Positions 1 through 8,780 are shown, counted from the stretch's first letter. The stretch is DNA of 17,874 bases from Chlorobiota bacterium (GCA_030592825.1 JAUVIG010000025.1:1-17874), one strand, 5' to 3'. The notes: a model not told the origin generated them from the sequence alone. Made by a program: numbers and translations.

Positions 1-3000
1 AAAATAGATATTGATAATTTATATTTTTCCGGAGATTATGCTTCCATATATTTTAAATCTGTTACAAATTTTAAAAATGACAGATTAAAAGAAATTTGTC
101 AAATACATAAATCTATTTGGAACCAACGAAAAGTTCCTTTTTTATACGTTTCAACACCGGCAGAACTGCGTATCTACAATTGTTTTGAAGAACCAATAGA
201 TCCAAATAAAGATTTAAGTAAGATAAGCAGTATAGAAATTTGCAGATATTCAACAAACGATACAGAAGAACATTTAAAAATTTTAGTATCATTATTTGGC
301 AGAGTTGCTATTGACAGCGGTGTTTTTTGGAAAAATGAAGACATTACAAAAAAATTTAACTCATCAAAAAGAGTTGATAATGTTCTTGTTCAAAATCTGA
401 AAGTTACTAAAACAGAATTAATAAATCGACTAATTCCTGTATCAATTATTCATGATATACTTACAAGGTCTTTGTTTATTCTTTATCTGGAAGATATTGG
501 TGCAACGAATGCTGAGTATTACGGAAAATTTAAAAAAGACGCAAATAGTTATTTTCATATTTTAACCGATAAAGGTGCAACTTACACTTTTTTTAAACAT
601 CTTGAAGAAAAGTTTAACGGAAACCTTTTCTCTGTTATTGATATTGAAAAGGAAAAAATTAACGAAACCGAATTAAAACTGATTGCTTCATGTTTTTGGG
701 GCGATGAAGTTAGTAGCGGACAACAAACTCTTTGGAAAAAGTTTGATTTTAGTGTTATTCCTATTGAACTTTTAAGCGAGGTTTATGAAATTTTTCTTAA
801 TAAAACGGATAAGGAAAAATCAAAAAACGGAGAATATTATACCCCGCATAGTTTAGTTGATTTAATACTTAATGAAAGTTTACCATGGGCTAACGATGAT
901 AACCAAAAATATGATTTAAAAATTCTTGATGTAGCTTGCGGATCAGGGATTTTTCTTGTAGAAAGTTATCGAAGGTTAGTTGACCGTTGGAAATATGCAA
1001 ATAAGCAACCCCCTGTATTTAAAGATTTAGAAAACATACTTGTTAATTCAATTTTTGGCTTTGAAATTAATAAGGAAGCTGTAAAAGTTGCTTCATTTAG
1101 TTTATATCTTGCCCTAATCAGTTATTTAGACCCCAAAACTATTTGGCAAAAAGATGAAATTAAATTTCCCTTTCTTATATATGAACCGGATAATACAGAT
1201 AAAAGCAAACAAGGGAAAAACTTATTCAGGCAAAGTTCTCTTTCTAATACCATTGAACATCAGCCAACTTTTGACTTGGTTTTAGGAAATCCTCCTTTTA
1301 AAAGTGCAAAAACAGGAAGCATTAAACCCGAAGCAGGAGAGTATTGCAAAAAGTATGGTTTTGCACAAGAAATGGTATTACCATTTTTACATCGAGCAAG
1401 CCAATTTTGTAATGATACCGGAAGAGTATCAATAATTTCTACAAGCAAAATTCTTTTTAATAAATCGGGTGGTTATCAAAATTTTCGTCAATTTCTTTTT
1501 AATGATAATTATGTAGAAACGGTATTTAATTTATCATCTTTAAATCAGCCAAGTAAAGGGTTAGGAAAAAGACTTTTTGCTGATGCAATTGGTCCTGCCT
1601 GTGTTCTTTTTTATAAAAAAAATACAACAAAACAGCAAAAACAAAATATCACTTATGTCTGCCCAAAACCATCGAAAAGAGACCAATTTTCTGACGATCT
1701 GGTTCTTGATACCCTTGACTTTTACTACTTACCACGTAAAGAATGTCAAAAACCGGATACAATTATTTGGAAAACAGCTATGTGGGGAACTGAAAATGAT
1801 TTTCAATTAATTCAAAATCTTTCTTCACATAAACCATTAGAAGAGTATCTTACGAAAAATTATAAGTGGATAGTGGGAGGAGGCTTAAAATTTTTAACAC
1901 TAACAAAGGATAGAGAATACCATAATAACAAAATTAAGCAAATACCAATATTAGAAGCAAAACATGTAGAACGATATACCTCAAAAAAAACAAGCAGAAA
2001 GCATATCAACAAAACCCTAACAGACAGCAACATTAAGTTCTATCTAAAACACTATAATGTCCAAAATGAAGAAGATATTCCTCCAATAGATTTATTTAGA
2101 CATGAGGGGCAAAATGAAACATATTTTTGTCCACATATATTAATAAAAGAAGGACAGTCAAAACAATCCACAGTTTCATACCTTGATTTTGATTGTTGTT
2201 TTAAACACACAATAACAGGTATAACTTTTGAAAAAGAAGGCATCAACAAAGAAGAATTTGGATACAGAAACGATTTATTAAAAGGGTTGACAGCTTTCTT
2301 AAATTCAAAACTTGCATCATATTATTTGTTTTTAACCTCAATGTCTTGGGGAATAGACATTAGAAGGGTAACTGCAAAAGACTTATTTAAACTACCCGGA
2401 ATTCCTTTTATAATAAGCAAAATAAAATTAAAGGAATTAGCAGACAAAGTGGATATAATATCCGGATTGTTAAATGATTTTTTTTCAAATAAAGAAGAAA
2501 TTGAATATATTGAGAATGACATTAACATAACAATATATAAAGCTCTTAATTTATCAGAGAGGGATATTTTTTTGATAGAAGATATTTTGAAATATGGCAT
2601 TGAAACATACCACGAAGGTCAAAATTCACCGGCATATTTTCCTGTTAATTATAAAGACGATGAGCTTAAAGCCTATCTTGAAATTCTTTGTGAAGATATT
2701 AACGAACATTTTCAATTTTCAGAAACAACAGTTTGGGCAAGTATTCAGGAAATGCCGGTAACAATTCCAATGCGTTTGGTAGCAATTCATTTTACAAATG
2801 AACATAAAGAATGTCATATTAAAACTATCAAAAATTCAAGCAAAATCAACAAACTAATCAGCAAAATTGATAAATATTCTTATGAAAAACATTCAGCAAG
2901 TGTTTATTTCAGAAAAGTAGTAAGATACTTCGAAGAAAATATATTATACATTATAAAACCTAATCAAAAACGGTTTTGGTCAAGGTCGCAAGCTATGCAA

Positions 3001-3048
3001 GACAGTAACTCTATTCTATTAGAAATTGCAAACATGAAAGAGGGATGA
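1..3048 (+). CDS. N6-adenine DNA methyltransferase, large restriction-modification type (5' end outside window)
   Basis: The reading frame is open from the first base, so the gene starts before the window. The TTG at 472 is an internal Leu codon, not a start. About 1015 residues are visible. Numbering from base 1, SAM-binding motif I is DVACGSGIF at residues 310-318 and the catalytic adenine-methylase motif IV is NPPF at 430-433, in the I-then-IV order of N6 (gamma-class, Eco57I/HsdM-like) enzymes. The first 150 residues (for example FLYVSTPAELRIYN) look like the N-terminal domain of large stand-alone R-M methylases, where a nuclease-like fold often sits; any nuclease active site would lie upstream of the window. 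Residues about 600-810, including a LTAFLNSKLASYYLF stretch, fit a target-recognition domain. It should methylate adenine in a specific DNA site. The stop overlaps the next gene by ATGA, which suggests translational coupling. Site specificity cannot be read from the sequence. Confidence 0.88.
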   Translation, partial: KIDIDNLYFSGDYASIYFKSVTNFKNDRLKEICQIHKSIWNQRKVPFLYVSTPAELRIYNCFEEPIDPNKDLSKISSIEICRYSTNDTEEHLKILVSLFGRVAIDSGVFWKNEDITKKFNSSKRVDNVLVQNLKVTKTELINRLIPVSIIHDILTRSLFILYLEDIGATNAEYYGKFKKDANSYFHILTDKGATYTFFKHLEEKFNGNLFSVIDIEKEKINETELKLIASCFWGDEVSSGQQTLWKKFDFSVIPIELLSEVYEIFLNKTDKEKSKNGEYYTPHSLVDLILNESLPWANDDNQKYDLKILDVACGSGIFLVESYRRLVDRWKYANKQPPVFKDLENILVNSIFGFEINKEAVKVASFSLYLALISYLDPKTIWQKDEIKFPFLIYEPDNTDKSKQGKNLFRQSSLSNTIEHQPTFDLVLGNPPFKSAKTGSIKPEAGEYCKKYGFAQEMVLPFLHRASQFCNDTGRVSIISTSKILFNKSGGYQNFRQFLFNDNYVETVFNLSSLNQPSKGLGKRLFADAIGPACVLFYKKNTTKQQKQNITYVCPKPSKRDQFSDDLVLDTLDFYYLPRKECQKPDTIIWKTAMWGTENDFQLIQNLSSHKPLEEYLTKNYKWIVGGGLKFLTLTKDREYHNNKIKQIPILEAKHVERYTSKKTSRKHINKTLTDSNIKFYLKHYNVQNEEDIPPIDLFRHEGQNETYFCPHILIKEGQSKQSTVSYLDFDCCFKHTITGITFEKEGINKEEFGYRNDLLKGLTAFLNSKLASYYLFLTSMSWGIDIRRVTAKDLFKLPGIPFIISKIKLKELADKVDIISGLLNDFFSNKEEIEYIENDINITIYKALNLSERDIFLIEDILKYGIETYHEGQNSPAYFPVNYKDDELKAYLEILCEDINEHFQFSETTVWASIQEMPVTIPMRLVAIHFTNEHKECHIKTIKNSSKINKLISKIDKYSYEKHSASVYFRKVVRYFEENILYIIKPNQKRFWSRSQAMQDSNSILLEIANMKEG

Positions 3049-3680
3049 GCTTCAACATAAAGAATATAAAAATTGCCAAAGCCGGATTTCAGTATAAATG
3101 CCTTTTTATTTTAACAGAAGGATATAAAGAAATGAGAAAAGCCGGAAATTATTCTGCAAGTTGGGAAGAAGAAGACTTGACAGCACAGCTTATTTTTTAT
3201 ACAGAAAATAGTCTTGCTTGTAAAAAATGGAGAATACATGTAGAACCGGAAATTAGAATTTATACAAAAGAGATAATATTCGGTAAGAAATCATCTAAAA
3301 AAGCATCAAGAATTGATATGAAAATGCTTTCATGGCAAAATGAGTATAAGGATATTTATCATATTGAAGCAAAAAACCTTTGCGAAAACGATTGGACAAA
3401 AGAAGATGGTTCAAAAGTTAGTTCATCATACCAGTTAAACAGATATGTGAACAAAGGTGTAAAACACTTCTTTTCAAATCATTATCCGGTAAACGGTTGT
3501 TTGTGTGGTTATATCCTTAACGGAAATAATGAAAATATTATTGATAAACTCAACAAAATTTTAGAGAAAAAATCCTACAATAAATTACAGATTTACAAAC
3601 CTATAAACAAGCATAACTTAATTTATACAATAAAAAAAGGAAATAATGAATTATTAAATATATTTCTTGATTTCAAATGA
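3045..3680 (+). CDS. Putative PD-(D/E)XK nuclease coupled to the DNA methyltransferase
   Basis: This 211-residue protein has no family I can name with certainty. It carries the layout of a PD-(D/E)XK nuclease: an acidic helix (WEEEDLTAQL, residues 40-49), Asp91 in RIDMKM, then Glu108-Ala-Lys110 in YHIEAKNL. The 16 residues between Asp91 and Glu108 form a plausible beta hairpin. The later part (YVNKGVKHFF, then CGYILNG) fits the helix and strand that follow such cores. There is no signal peptide or membrane segment. Its ATG lies inside the methyltransferase stop (ATGA), so the two are probably translated together. Known R-M biology makes a restriction or accessory nuclease role likely, but the cleavage activity is inferred. 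Its small size also allows a regulatory or DNA-end-processing role. Confidence 0.72.
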   Translation: MSFNIKNIKIAKAGFQYKCLFILTEGYKEMRKAGNYSASWEEEDLTAQLIFYTENSLACKKWRIHVEPEIRIYTKEIIFGKKSSKKASRIDMKMLSWQNEYKDIYHIEAKNLCENDWTKEDGSKVSSSYQLNRYVNKGVKHFFSNHYPVNGCLCGYILNGNNENIIDKLNKILEKKSYNKLQIYKPINKHNLIYTIKKGNNELLNIFLDFK

Positions 3681-3681
3681 T

Positions 3682-3782
3682 AACAAGACACGACATTTGG
3701 CAGAGCAGCAATGGTTTTAAGGTTTGTTTGTTTTGTTCATAATACGGTAAAAATGATTTCGGACATTGTTTGCTAACTTGTA
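3682..3782. repeat. Imperfect inverted repeat in the spacer after the R-M genes
   Basis: The 127-bp spacer between the nuclease gene and the DUF58 gene contains AGCAGCAATG (3704-3713), which can pair imperfectly with CATTGTTTGCT (3764-3774). Weaker outer pairing is possible between AACAAG (3682-3687) and CTTGT (3777-3781), leaving an asymmetric unpaired stretch on the left arm. No T-tract follows, so it does not look like a simple terminator. It might be a dispersed repeat or recombination scar at the edge of the defence module. The pairing is weak and chance is possible. Confidence 0.3.
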
Positions 3783-3807
3783 TTTACATATCTAATCCGA
3801 ATTAACA

Positions 3808-5145
3808 ATGAAAAAATTCTACAAAAGCCTCTACATATCAGACCGTTTGTACTACGTAACAGGCGGTATAATTGTTCTGTTCGTTTTTGGGTATTATTAT
3901 CCTATAATGTATGCTGCAGCAAAAGCCGGATCGATAATATTTGCAGCATTATTGCTTATAGACCTTCTTTTATTGTATAACAGTTCAAAGTTTAAGCTGA
4001 AAGCAAAAAGAATTGTTCCCGAGAAGCTTTCAAACGGAGACGCTAATGATATTTTCATAACTGTAAAGAATAATTACAGATTTCCTGTTTTATTGACAAT
4101 CATTGATGAAATTCCTTTTCAGTTTCACAAGAGAGATTTTTATATAAAACGAAAACTTCTTGTTGCACAAGATTCGACAATTAAATATGTTCTGTATCCC
4201 GTAAAAAGAGGAGCGTACAGTTTTGGTAAACTAAACATATATTGTTCAGATATATTAGGCTTTATTCAAAGAAAATTTACTTTTGATGAAGGTCAAGAAG
4301 TGCCTGTATATCCGTCGTTTATACAAATGAGAAAGTATGAATTAATGGCAATTTCAAATCGTTTAACTGAAGCAGGTATAAAGAAAATCAGAAAGATAAG
4401 TAATAATGTTGAGTTTGATCAAATAAAAACTTATGTAGCCGGAGATGATTTCAGAACCATAAATTGGAAAGCAACAGCACGGAAATCGGCATTAATGGTT
4501 AATCAGTATCAAGATGAAAAGGCACAAAGAGTTTACAGCATTATAGATATGGGGCGAACAATGAAGATGCCTTTTAACAAAATGACATTATTGGATTATG
4601 CAATCAATGCTTCTTTGGTTATTTCTAATATTGCAATCTATAAACAAGATAAAGCCGGATTGATAACTTTCTCAAAAGATATACACTCTATTGTTCCGGC
4701 AGACAGGAAAAACACACAAATGCATGTAATCTCGGAGGTTCTTTATAAACAAGAAACAAACTTTGATGAATCGAATATTGAGCTGTTATATGCAACTGTA
4801 AAAAGAAAAATAAGACAGCGGAGTTTGTTGTTGATATATACAAACTTTGAAGGGCTTGTTTCTCTTGAAAGACAACTAAAATATTTTAAACAACTTGCAA
4901 AGCACCACCTTGTTGTAACAATATTTTTTGATAATTCGGAATTAAATCAAATTACTGAAAAGAGACCAGCCGAAACAAGTGAAATCTACACAAAAACTAT
5001 TGCAGAAAAATTTGCATACGATAAAAGGCTGATTGTAAAAGAACTAAAGAAAAACGGAGTTCATTCTGTATTAACGGAACCGCAAAATTTAACAGTTGAA
5101 ACCATCAACAAATATTTAGAGTTTAAAGCAAAAGGGATGATTTAA
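3808..5145 (+). CDS. DUF58 domain membrane protein
   Basis: The 445-residue protein begins with two hydrophobic segments (about residues 15-36 and 38-57), so it is membrane-anchored with a cytoplasmic or periplasmic C-terminal body. The DUF58 signature is clear at GDDFRTINWKATAR (from residue 212), followed by a von Willebrand A-like strand with Asp247 in IIDMGRT. The metal-site pattern DxSxS is degenerate here (D-M-G-R-T). DUF58 proteins usually sit next to a MoxR-type AAA+ ATPase and VWA proteins and are thought to act in protein maturation or envelope stress. No moxR gene is adjacent, and the gene upstream is an unrelated nuclease. The ATG at 3808 is placed directly before the first membrane segment. 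The family assignment is firm; its role is unknown. Confidence 0.88.
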   Translation: MKKFYKSLYISDRLYYVTGGIIVLFVFGYYYPIMYAAAKAGSIIFAALLLIDLLLLYNSSKFKLKAKRIVPEKLSNGDANDIFITVKNNYRFPVLLTIIDEIPFQFHKRDFYIKRKLLVAQDSTIKYVLYPVKRGAYSFGKLNIYCSDILGFIQRKFTFDEGQEVPVYPSFIQMRKYELMAISNRLTEAGIKKIRKISNNVEFDQIKTYVAGDDFRTINWKATARKSALMVNQYQDEKAQRVYSIIDMGRTMKMPFNKMTLLDYAINASLVISNIAIYKQDKAGLITFSKDIHSIVPADRKNTQMHVISEVLYKQETNFDESNIELLYATVKRKIRQRSLLLIYTNFEGLVSLERQLKYFKQLAKHHLVVTIFFDNSELNQITEKRPAETSEIYTKTIAEKFAYDKRLIVKELKKNGVHSVLTEPQNLTVETINKYLEFKAKGMI

Positions 5146-5210
5146 TTTATGAGGAAACTTTGAAAAATGTTTTTTTCAAGCATAACAGAAACAAAAAACA
5201 TGTATTGATT

Positions 5211-5513
5211 TTAGTTACTTTCACTTTCAACATTATCAAACAAGGAAGGATAATCTTTATCAAACTGCACTAAAACTTCTGTCATTACAGTTTCTCTGAT
5301 AAATTTTGACTTATTTTTTATTCGATATTTTTTACAATATTTTTCAAAAGCTGCCAGTTCCAAGTCATTAAACATGAAACGTATAGGATTCTTGCGTTTT
5401 AATTTTTGCTTTGAATTATTCACCGGTTTATATAAATTGGTTTGTGCAAAACTAAAATAAATATTTATTATATAAAACTGTTTTTCAAAGAGTTCTGAAA
5501 AGGTTTTGAACAA
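5211..5513 (-). CDS. Small protein with ribbon-helix-helix-like C-terminal region
   Basis: This 100-residue protein has a basic linker (KQKLKRKNP) followed by a compact strand-helix-helix region, RFMFNDLELAAFEKYCKKY then KNKSKFIRETVM, and ends in FDKDYPSLFD. The pattern of one short strand and two helices, the second beginning S-K-F-I-R-E, resembles ribbon-helix-helix DNA-binding proteins of the kind found in mobilisation accessory proteins and antitoxins. The first 35 residues are rich in Phe, Tyr and Ile and look unlike the rest. The true start could be further in, but no other ATG lies between residue 1 and the Met in RFMFND. It converges with the DUF58 gene across 65 bp. No partner relaxase or toxin gene is adjacent. 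DNA binding is inferred. Confidence 0.55.
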   Translation of the reverse strand: MFKTFSELFEKQFYIINIYFSFAQTNLYKPVNNSKQKLKRKNPIRFMFNDLELAAFEKYCKKYRIKNKSKFIRETVMTEVLVQFDKDYPSLFDNVESESN

Positions 5514-5575
5514 TCTTTTTAAATTGTAGTTGTATAAATTTACAGAAAAATGTTTATTAAATTATTCTCTGACGA

Positions 5576-5606
5576 AAAAATGCCGAGCAATTAACTCGGC
5601 ATTTTT
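5576..5606 (-). terminator. Intrinsic terminator of the M3 peptidase gene
   Basis: A perfect 12-bp stem joins AAAAATGCCGAG (5576-5587) and CTCGGCATTTTT (5595-5606) around a 7-base loop, 17 bases after the peptidase stop codon. On the minus strand the GC-rich core is followed by a T-run, as in a rho-independent terminator. The symmetry means it could also stop transcription arriving from the left. Confidence 0.88.
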
Positions 5607-5622
5607 GTTTACAGACCCATGA

Positions 5623-7734
5623 TTACATAAAGCCTTTCCTCTTAAAGTGTGGTTCCGTTGAAGGATCTTTACCCCTGAATGCTCTGTATAAATTCATTGC
5701 TTCATCAGTACTGCCTCTTGAAATAATATTATCACGAAGAGATTGTGCAGTTGCTTTATCAAACAAACTTGTTTCTTTGAATGCTTCAAAAGCATCTGCA
5801 TCAAGAACTGCTGCCCATTCATATACATAATAACCTGCAGAGTATCCGCCGCTGAATATATGTGCAAAATTAGTACTCCTGTATCTTGAAATAATTTCAG
5901 GAATTAATCCGATTTCATTTAAGACTTTAATTTCAAATGCATTAACGTCAAGATTTTCATCAACTTCTGTTATTGAATGCCAAGACATATCTAATATTGC
6001 AGCAGCAATATGTTCTGTTGTAATGAAGCCTTGATTGAAATGACTGCTTTTTTGTATTTTGTTGATCAATTCATCAGGAATAACTTCTCCTGTTTCATAA
6101 TGTTTTGCATATAATTTTAACATTTCCGGTTCTGCTGCCCAGTTTTCCATAATTTGAGACGGAAATTCAACAAAATCTCTCGGAACAGATGTTCCGGATA
6201 AAGTTGTATAAGTACAATTTGACAACAAGCCGTGTAAACCGTGACCAAACTCATGAAACATGGTTTTTACTTCTTCAAAGCTTAATAAAGCCGGTTTATC
6301 TCCTGTTGGTTTCGAAAAATTAGCAACATTCATTATTACCGGTTTTATATTTTTTTCTTTAATACGAGATTGTTTTCTGAAACTTGTCATCCAAGCACCT
6401 CCGCGTTTACTGTCTCTCGGATGAAAATCCAGATAAAAAATACCGATATGTTCTCCGCTGCTTTCTTTAACTTCAAAAACAATTGCATCTTTATGATAAA
6501 CAGGAACATCTGTAAGTTGAGTAAATGTAATACCGTATAATTTATTTGCCAACATAAACATTCCGTCTCTGACATTATCTAATTTAAAATAAGGTCTTAA
6601 TGCCTCCTCGTCAAGATCATATTTTTCTTTTCTAATTTTTTCTGAATAATACCACCAGTCCCAAGCTTCAAGTTTAAAATCATTACCTTCTTTTTTTATC
6701 ATTTTCTGTAAATCTTCAGCTTCTTGTTTTGCAACCGGAAGAGCTGCATCCCAAATTTTGTTTAATAAATCAAGAACATTTTCAGATTTCTTTGCCATAT
6801 TATTTTCCAGAATAAAATCTGCATGACTGCTGTATCCTAACATCTTAGCTCTTTCAACTTTTAGGTTTACAATTTCCTTGATAATCTCTTTATTATCATT
6901 TTCATTATTATTGTCTCCTCTGTTGATGTATGCTTTGAAAATCTTTTCTCTGAGTTCTCTTTTTTCAGAATATGTAAGAAAAGGTATTAAACTTGATTTT
7001 TGAAGTGTAAATACCCATTTTTTATCATATTGTTTTGCTTCAGCGGTTTCTTTCGCAGCCTGAATTGATGCTTCAGGTAAACCTGCCAAACCAGCTTCAT
7101 TATCAATAATTAACTCAAAAGCATTGTTTTCTTTTAACAGATTGTCTCCAAATTGAAGAGACAGCATTGAAAGTTTTTCATTTATTTCTCTGAACCTTGT
7201 TTTTTTATCTTCCGGAAGATTTGCTCCGCCTCTCACAAATCGGTCATAAACTGTTTTGAGAAGCATTGATTGTTCTGTATTCAGGTCTAATTCATCTTTT
7301 TTACCGTAAACGGTTTTAACTTTTTGAAATAAACCTTTGTTTAGTGCAATATCGTCTCTGTGTTTTGACAGCAGAGGAGCAACCTCTTTGGCAATGTCAT
7401 TGATGCTGTCATTTGTATCTGCACTTTTTAACGGAAAAAAAACAGAGCTGACTTGATTTAAAAGGTCTCCGCTGTTATCAAGAGCAACAACTGTATTTTC
7501 AAAAGTGGCTTCTTCTTTATTGTTTACGATTGCATCAATTTCATCTTTTTGAACTTTCATTGCTTCTTTAAAAGCAGGCAAATAATGCTTATTCATTATT
7601 CTGTCAAAAGGCGGAACTTCGTAAGGAGTATCGAAAGTTGCCAATAAGGGGTTGTCATTCATTTCTTTATTTTTTTGATCACATGCAAAGAAAAAAATCA
7701 AAGCAGTGAAAAAGATTAGATATAATTTATTCAT
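5623..7734 (-). CDS. dcp: M3 family zinc peptidyl-dipeptidase (Dcp-like), lipoprotein
   Basis: The 703-residue protein is close to the usual length of Dcp/oligopeptidase A-type enzymes. The zinc-binding HEFGH motif lies at residues 494-498, and the third ligand is Glu523 in RDFVEFPSQ, 25 residues after the last His as in the family. It should remove dipeptides from the C-terminus of short peptides. The start is set at the ATG ending at 7734 because it begins MNKLYLIFFTALIFFFACDQ, a lipoprotein signal with Cys18 as the lipidated residue; a 25-residue upstream extension of the frame lacks such logic. The enzyme is therefore probably anchored in the envelope, unlike cytoplasmic Dcp of E. coli. 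It appears monocistronic: a terminator lies 17 bases downstream and a repeat-filled spacer upstream. A TATTTTTG box (minus strand, 7806-7799) could serve as its -7 element, but no -33 element is evident. Confidence 0.95.
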   Translation of the reverse strand: MNKLYLIFFTALIFFFACDQKNKEMNDNPLLATFDTPYEVPPFDRIMNKHYLPAFKEAMKVQKDEIDAIVNNKEEATFENTVVALDNSGDLLNQVSSVFFPLKSADTNDSINDIAKEVAPLLSKHRDDIALNKGLFQKVKTVYGKKDELDLNTEQSMLLKTVYDRFVRGGANLPEDKKTRFREINEKLSMLSLQFGDNLLKENNAFELIIDNEAGLAGLPEASIQAAKETAEAKQYDKKWVFTLQKSSLIPFLTYSEKRELREKIFKAYINRGDNNNENDNKEIIKEIVNLKVERAKMLGYSSHADFILENNMAKKSENVLDLLNKIWDAALPVAKQEAEDLQKMIKKEGNDFKLEAWDWWYYSEKIRKEKYDLDEEALRPYFKLDNVRDGMFMLANKLYGITFTQLTDVPVYHKDAIVFEVKESSGEHIGIFYLDFHPRDSKRGGAWMTSFRKQSRIKEKNIKPVIMNVANFSKPTGDKPALLSFEEVKTMFHEFGHGLHGLLSNCTYTTLSGTSVPRDFVEFPSQIMENWAAEPEMLKLYAKHYETGEVIPDELINKIQKSSHFNQGFITTEHIAAAILDMSWHSITEVDENLDVNAFEIKVLNEIGLIPEIISRYRSTNFAHIFSGGYSAGYYVYEWAAVLDADAFEAFKETSLFDKATAQSLRDNIISRGSTDEAMNLYRAFRGKDPSTEPHFKRKGFM

Positions 7735-7827
7735 GTTTTTAAATTTTAGAAAATTTATTGAACGACAAATATGCAAATTTTTTATAATATTATTAAAACA
7801 AAAATACAACCGCTAAAAAAAAAAGAA

Positions 7828-7994
7828 TAAACGGTGAGACCACTCCGAAAAGGTAAAAAGATGAAGATGCCACTAAAACACCAAGTCACTAAATTCCACA
7901 AAGAGCTTGTTATCAGCATTTTATTTTTTGTGAGTTTTTGTGTTTTCGTGACTTTGTGGCAAAAAAAGACTTTTCGGAGCGGACTCAACGGTTA
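7828..7994. repeat. Near-palindromic intergenic repeat with periodic GTG/CAC units
   Basis: The 327-bp gap between the divergent peptidase and phosphatase genes is half filled by an inverted repeat. The outer arms (about 7829-7852 and 7970-7993) match at about 20 of 24 positions and share CTCCGAAAAG on one side and CTTTTCGGAG on the other. The inner arms (about 7870-7904 and 7926-7960) match at about 24 of 35 positions. They are built of roughly 8-9 bp units ending in GTG on the right arm (TTTTGTGAG, TTTTTGTG, TTTTCGTG, ACTTTGTGG) and CAC units on the left. It resembles dispersed palindromic or MITE-like elements found between genes in environmental bacteria. The 68-codon frame across it is not a gene. 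The remaining bases (7735-7827, 7995-8061) hold only AT-rich promoter-like sequence. Confidence 0.7.
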
Positions 7995-8061
7995 AATTTT
8001 TTAATCAATGGCTTTATAAAAAGAAATAATTTATTTAATTTTATAAAAAGTTTTAATTTAA

Positions 8062-8769
8062 ATGGGAAGAAGACTTGTAATATCTGATATACACGGATGC
8101 AGCAAAACTCTGCTTGCTTTACTGAAAAGGATAAAATTAAGCAAAGAAGACAAGCTCTATTTTCTTGGAGATTATATTAACAGAGGACCTGACAGCAGCG
8201 GTGTGCTTGATATAATTATTGATCTCAAAAAAGAAGGCTATAATATTTTTCCAATATTGGGAAATCATGAACAACAGGCTTTAAATGCTGAAAAGGAATA
8301 TGATAAAAAATCTTTTTTCTACTTTATGTCCAGAATAAATAAAAGTGATGATCTTTTAAATAAAAAAAGAAAACTTAAAAAGAAGTATCGCAAATTTATG
8401 CAGAAATTGCCTCTTTATATTGAACTTGATGATTTTATTATAGTACATGCCGGATTTGATTTTAAAAAAGAAAAACCTTTTGAAGATGAAGATTCTATTC
8501 TGAATATCAGAAATTTTAAATATGATAAAGAAAAAGCAAAAGGAAAGACAATCGTTTTCGGACATGCCCCGACTTATTATAAGAAGATATTAAAAAAAAT
8601 AAAAAAAAGGAAAAAAAAGATTCCGCTTGATAATGGTTGTGTTTATAACAAAGCTCATAAAATATACGACTTTCATAAATTAAGAAAACTTTGTTGCTTT
8701 AATCTTGATACTTATGAATTGATTTGCCAAGAAAATATTGAATTAAACAAGGATATTGCATTAAGTTGA
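8062..8769 (+). CDS. PPP-type metallophosphoesterase (serine/threonine protein phosphatase-like)
   Basis: The 235-residue protein has all the metal-site motifs of the calcineurin-like PPP family: Asp9 and His11 in SDIHG, Asp37 in GDYINRGPDS (36-45), Asn68 and His69 in GNHEQ (67-71), His129 in IVHAG and His168 in VFGHAP. These bind two divalent metals and place it near bacterial PrpA/PrpB-type protein phosphatases and diadenosine tetraphosphatases. The substrate cannot be told apart from sequence. A very lysine-rich loop (about residues 175-190, KKILKKIKKRKKKIP) is encoded by three consecutive runs of eight A, at 8592-8599, 8601-8608 and 8611-8618. There is no signal peptide. The stop is only 11 bp from the convergent stop of the MORN gene, leaving no room for a dedicated terminator. 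Confidence 0.9.
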   Translation: MGRRLVISDIHGCSKTLLALLKRIKLSKEDKLYFLGDYINRGPDSSGVLDIIIDLKKEGYNIFPILGNHEQQALNAEKEYDKKSFFYFMSRINKSDDLLNKKRKLKKKYRKFMQKLPLYIELDDFIIVHAGFDFKKEKPFEDEDSILNIRNFKYDKEKAKGKTIVFGHAPTYYKKILKKIKKRKKKIPLDNGCVYNKAHKIYDFHKLRKLCCFNLDTYELICQENIELNKDIALS

Positions 8770-8780
8770 CAGCTTGAATA

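Noticed and set aside
472..474. TTG as the start of the methyltransferase
   Set aside because: The same frame is open to base 1 with protein-like sequence, so the gene begins before the window.
5158..5178. A/T hairpin after the DUF58 gene
   Set aside because: The stem is almost entirely A-T pairs with no stable core, so it is too weak to call a terminator.
7735..7809. 25-residue N-terminal extension of the M3 peptidase
   Set aside because: The lipoprotein signal begins at the internal ATG ending at 7734.
7782..7988. 68-codon minus-strand frame over the palindromic spacer
   Set aside because: It is a translation of the repeat, with no conserved protein features.
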